From an uncultured Collinsella sp. (GTDB taxonomy: Bacteria; Actinomycetota; Coriobacteriia; Coriobacteriales; Coriobacteriaceae), in NCBI GenBank assembly GCA_900544205.1, contig UQUG01000045.1:1-14553 (forward strand): a DNA stretch of 14,553 nucleotides. Direction: 5' to 3'. The notes beneath the pieces are model-generated. The model was given only the letters and a program-made list of their open reading frames with translations. It ran no database searches and was not told where the DNA came from. Below, in pieces: positions 13,415 to 14,553 of the stretch (within the stretch, counting starts at the first letter, position 1; each line of letters opens with the position of its first letter). The position numbers and the translations under genes were made by a program.

Positions 13415-14275
13415 ATGGACAGTAGAGATATCGAGAAGTGGCGTGTCGAACTTGATAGCTACGCCAATGTGGAAGACGGCGTTGAATATTGGCTCGCACG
13501 CGATTTAATGGAACCCATGGGGTACACTCGATGGGAGAACTTCGCCGAAGTTGTTAAGAGGGCAAAAGTCTCGTGCGAAACAAACAAAACTCCAGTTGAT
13601 TCCCATTTTCGTGACACCACGAAAATGGTAACTGCCGGTGTCGCCGCTCGCGCGGTTAAAGACTACAAACTTACGCGCTACGCATGCTATTTAATCGCCC
13701 AAAACGGAGATCCAAACAAGCCGGAGATCGCGCTCGCGCAGGCATACTTTGCCGTGCAGACGCGCCGCCAAGAGCTCATAGAGCAGCGCTTCGCAGAGAT
13801 TCAGCGCTTGCAGGCGCGCCACTCGCTATCCGATTCAGAGAAACAGCTCTCGGGTATTGCGTTCAAACGCGGCGTTGACTCCAAAGGATTCGCGATCATC
13901 AAGTCGAAGGGCGATGAAGCGTTATTCGGCGGCAGAAGCACGGCGGAAATGAAGCAGCAGCTCGGCGTACCCAAGAGCGCGGCATTGGCGGACAGGTTAG
14001 CCGATGTCCTCATCAAAGCAAAGGACCTTACGAACTCGATGACGGCCTTCAACGCCGAGGAACACGACCTGTACGGTCTGGACCAGATCAAGCAAGAGCA
14101 CGTCGAGAACAACACAAGCGTGCGTGGCAGCCTCATCGACCGCGGAATTGTCCCCGAGAACCTACCGCCTGCCGAGGATACAAAAAAGCTCGAGCGTCGC
14201 GCGAAGGCAGACGAGAAGAAACTCAAGGAGGGTACTGACGGTTTTACCGATCCCCAGGGTAGGCTCGATCTGTGA
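13415..14275 (+). CDS. dinD: DinD-like DNA-damage-inducible protein
   Basis: Protein of 286 aa that aligns in outline with E. coli DinD (274 aa), an SOS protein that interferes with RecA filaments. An N-terminal BRO-N-like domain includes WLARDLMEPMGY, RAKVSCETNKTPVDSHF, MVTAGVAARAVKDYKLTRYACYLIAQNGDPNKPEIALAQAYFAVQTRRQEL (in pieces, residues about 72-122). The C-terminal half carries the DinD-specific region: FGGRSTAEMKQQLGVPKS, then ADRLADVLIKAKDL, EHVENNTSVRGSLIDRGI and ENLPPAEDTKKLERR. The tail is Lys-rich and charged. GGAGGAG lies just before ATG 13415. Base composition is less GC-biased than in the suf genes, which hints at a different history. The promoter region shows TATTC-T-GAATA at about 13358-13368 but no recognisable GAAC-N4-GTTC LexA box. 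Orthology is based on whole-length resemblance; SOS control is not demonstrated. Confidence 0.88.
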   Translation: MDSRDIEKWRVELDSYANVEDGVEYWLARDLMEPMGYTRWENFAEVVKRAKVSCETNKTPVDSHFRDTTKMVTAGVAARAVKDYKLTRYACYLIAQNGDPNKPEIALAQAYFAVQTRRQELIEQRFAEIQRLQARHSLSDSEKQLSGIAFKRGVDSKGFAIIKSKGDEALFGGRSTAEMKQQLGVPKSAALADRLADVLIKAKDLTNSMTAFNAEEHDLYGLDQIKQEHVENNTSVRGSLIDRGIVPENLPPAEDTKKLERRAKADEKKLKEGTDGFTDPQGRLDL

Positions 14276-14318
14276 AAGCGGCCGCGCCCTTTCGGGTTCG
14301 ACCCCATGAAAGGTCAAC

Positions 14319-14349
14319 AAAAAAGCGACCGGCCGAAGCCAGTCGCTTT
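14319..14349 (-). terminator. Intrinsic terminator of the tRNA-Lys genes (UUCG loop)
   Basis: On the minus strand AAAGCGACTGGC pairs with GCCGGTCGCTTT (one T-G wobble) around TTCG, giving a C(UUCG)G tetraloop hairpin, then a run of Ts. It starts 9 bases downstream of the encoded CCA of the nearer tRNA. The same stem may also weakly stop dinD transcription in the other direction. Confidence 0.85.
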
Positions 14350-14358
14350 AACATACTT

Positions 14359-14434
14359 TGGTGGGCCGTCAGGGGGTCGAACCCTGGACCTTGGGATTAA
14401 GAGTCCCCTGCTCTACCAACTGAGCTAACGACCC
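14359..14434 (-). tRNA. tRNA-Lys (anticodon CUU), copy 1
   Basis: Complete 76-base tRNA with encoded CCA. On the minus strand the acceptor GGGTCGT pairs with ACGGCCC (T4-G69 wobble), the D arm reads GCTC-AGTTGGTA-GAGC, the anticodon loop CTCTTAA gives CUU for lysine AAG codons, and the T arm is CAGGG-TTCGAAC-CCCTG. Position 27-43 is a G-A mismatch. AAG is the dominant lysine codon in the neighbouring genes. Confidence 0.95.
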
Positions 14435-14438
14435 AAAG

Positions 14439-14464
14439 CTAAAGTCCGTTGTGGCGGACTTTAG
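14439..14464. repeat. Perfect hairpin between the two tRNA-Lys genes
   Basis: CTAAAGTCCG (14439-14448) and CGGACTTTAG (14455-14464) form a 10-pair stem with a 6-base loop in the 43-base spacer. Little T-run follows on either strand, so it may guide tRNA processing rather than end transcription. Confidence 0.55.
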
Positions 14465-14477
14465 AGGAGATATCGTG

Positions 14478-14553
14478 TGGTGGGCCGTCAGGGGGTCGAA
14501 CCCTGGACCTTGGGATTAAGAGTCCCCTGCTCTACCAACTGAGCTAACGACCC
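14478..14553 (-). tRNA. tRNA-Lys (anticodon CUU), copy 2
   Basis: Identical over all 76 bases to the copy at 14359-14434, including encoded CCA and CUU anticodon. Its 5' end is the last base of the window, so its promoter and any further tRNA copies lie outside. The two copies are probably transcribed together towards the terminator at 14319-14349. Confidence 0.95.

Noticed and set aside
14276..14553. CRISPR-like direct repeat at the right end
   Set aside because: The only long repeat is the duplicated tRNA gene; there is no third unit with regular spacers.

Overview
The window looks like chromosome from a GC-rich Gram-positive anaerobe. A Coriobacteriia member, Collinsella or a close relative, is my best guess. 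The reasons are a complete SUF operon of Gram-positive type ending in sufU, a sortase-type surface protein with an MPKTG signal, a GGGtGRT-family gene paired with a NifU-like gene, strong GC bias at third codon positions and TANNNT-type promoters. This assignment rests on recognition of protein families, not on a search.

Left part (1-3000, minus strand). A secreted, lysozyme-like, sortase-anchored surface protein (178-1917) ends at a rho-independent terminator. Upstream of it lie a small HEPN-type protein of the HI0074/HepT family (2046-2465) and, 11 bases further upstream, an Rrf2-family regulator with three cysteines placed for an Fe-S cluster (2477-2908).

Centre (3000-8450, plus strand). 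Divergent from the Rrf2 gene is a tightly packed sufC-sufB-sufD-sufS-sufU operon for Fe-S cluster assembly. sufB/sufD, sufD/sufS and sufS/sufU overlap, and a terminator follows sufU. An inverted repeat over the -35 box of the suf promoter is a candidate Rrf2 operator. The likely logic is cluster-sensing autoregulation of Fe-S assembly.

Middle right (8444-11490). A minus-strand RAYT-type (Y1/HUH) transposase gene with a C-terminal helix-turn-helix converges on the suf terminator. After a 403-base gene-free gap comes a two-gene operon, a NifU-N-like scaffold protein followed by a GGGtGRT-family protein of unknown function. Its codon use looks like that of highly expressed genes, and it ends in a strong terminator. 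This pair, close to the SUF operon, is the best candidate here for an undescribed Fe-S-related system.

Right part (11490-14553). An unusual stem-loop region precedes a NadB/fumarate-reductase-like FAD oxidoreductase that lacks one conserved active-site histidine. Then come a long hairpin, a DinD-like protein and two identical tandem tRNA-Lys(CUU) genes on the minus strand. The second tRNA ends exactly at the window edge.
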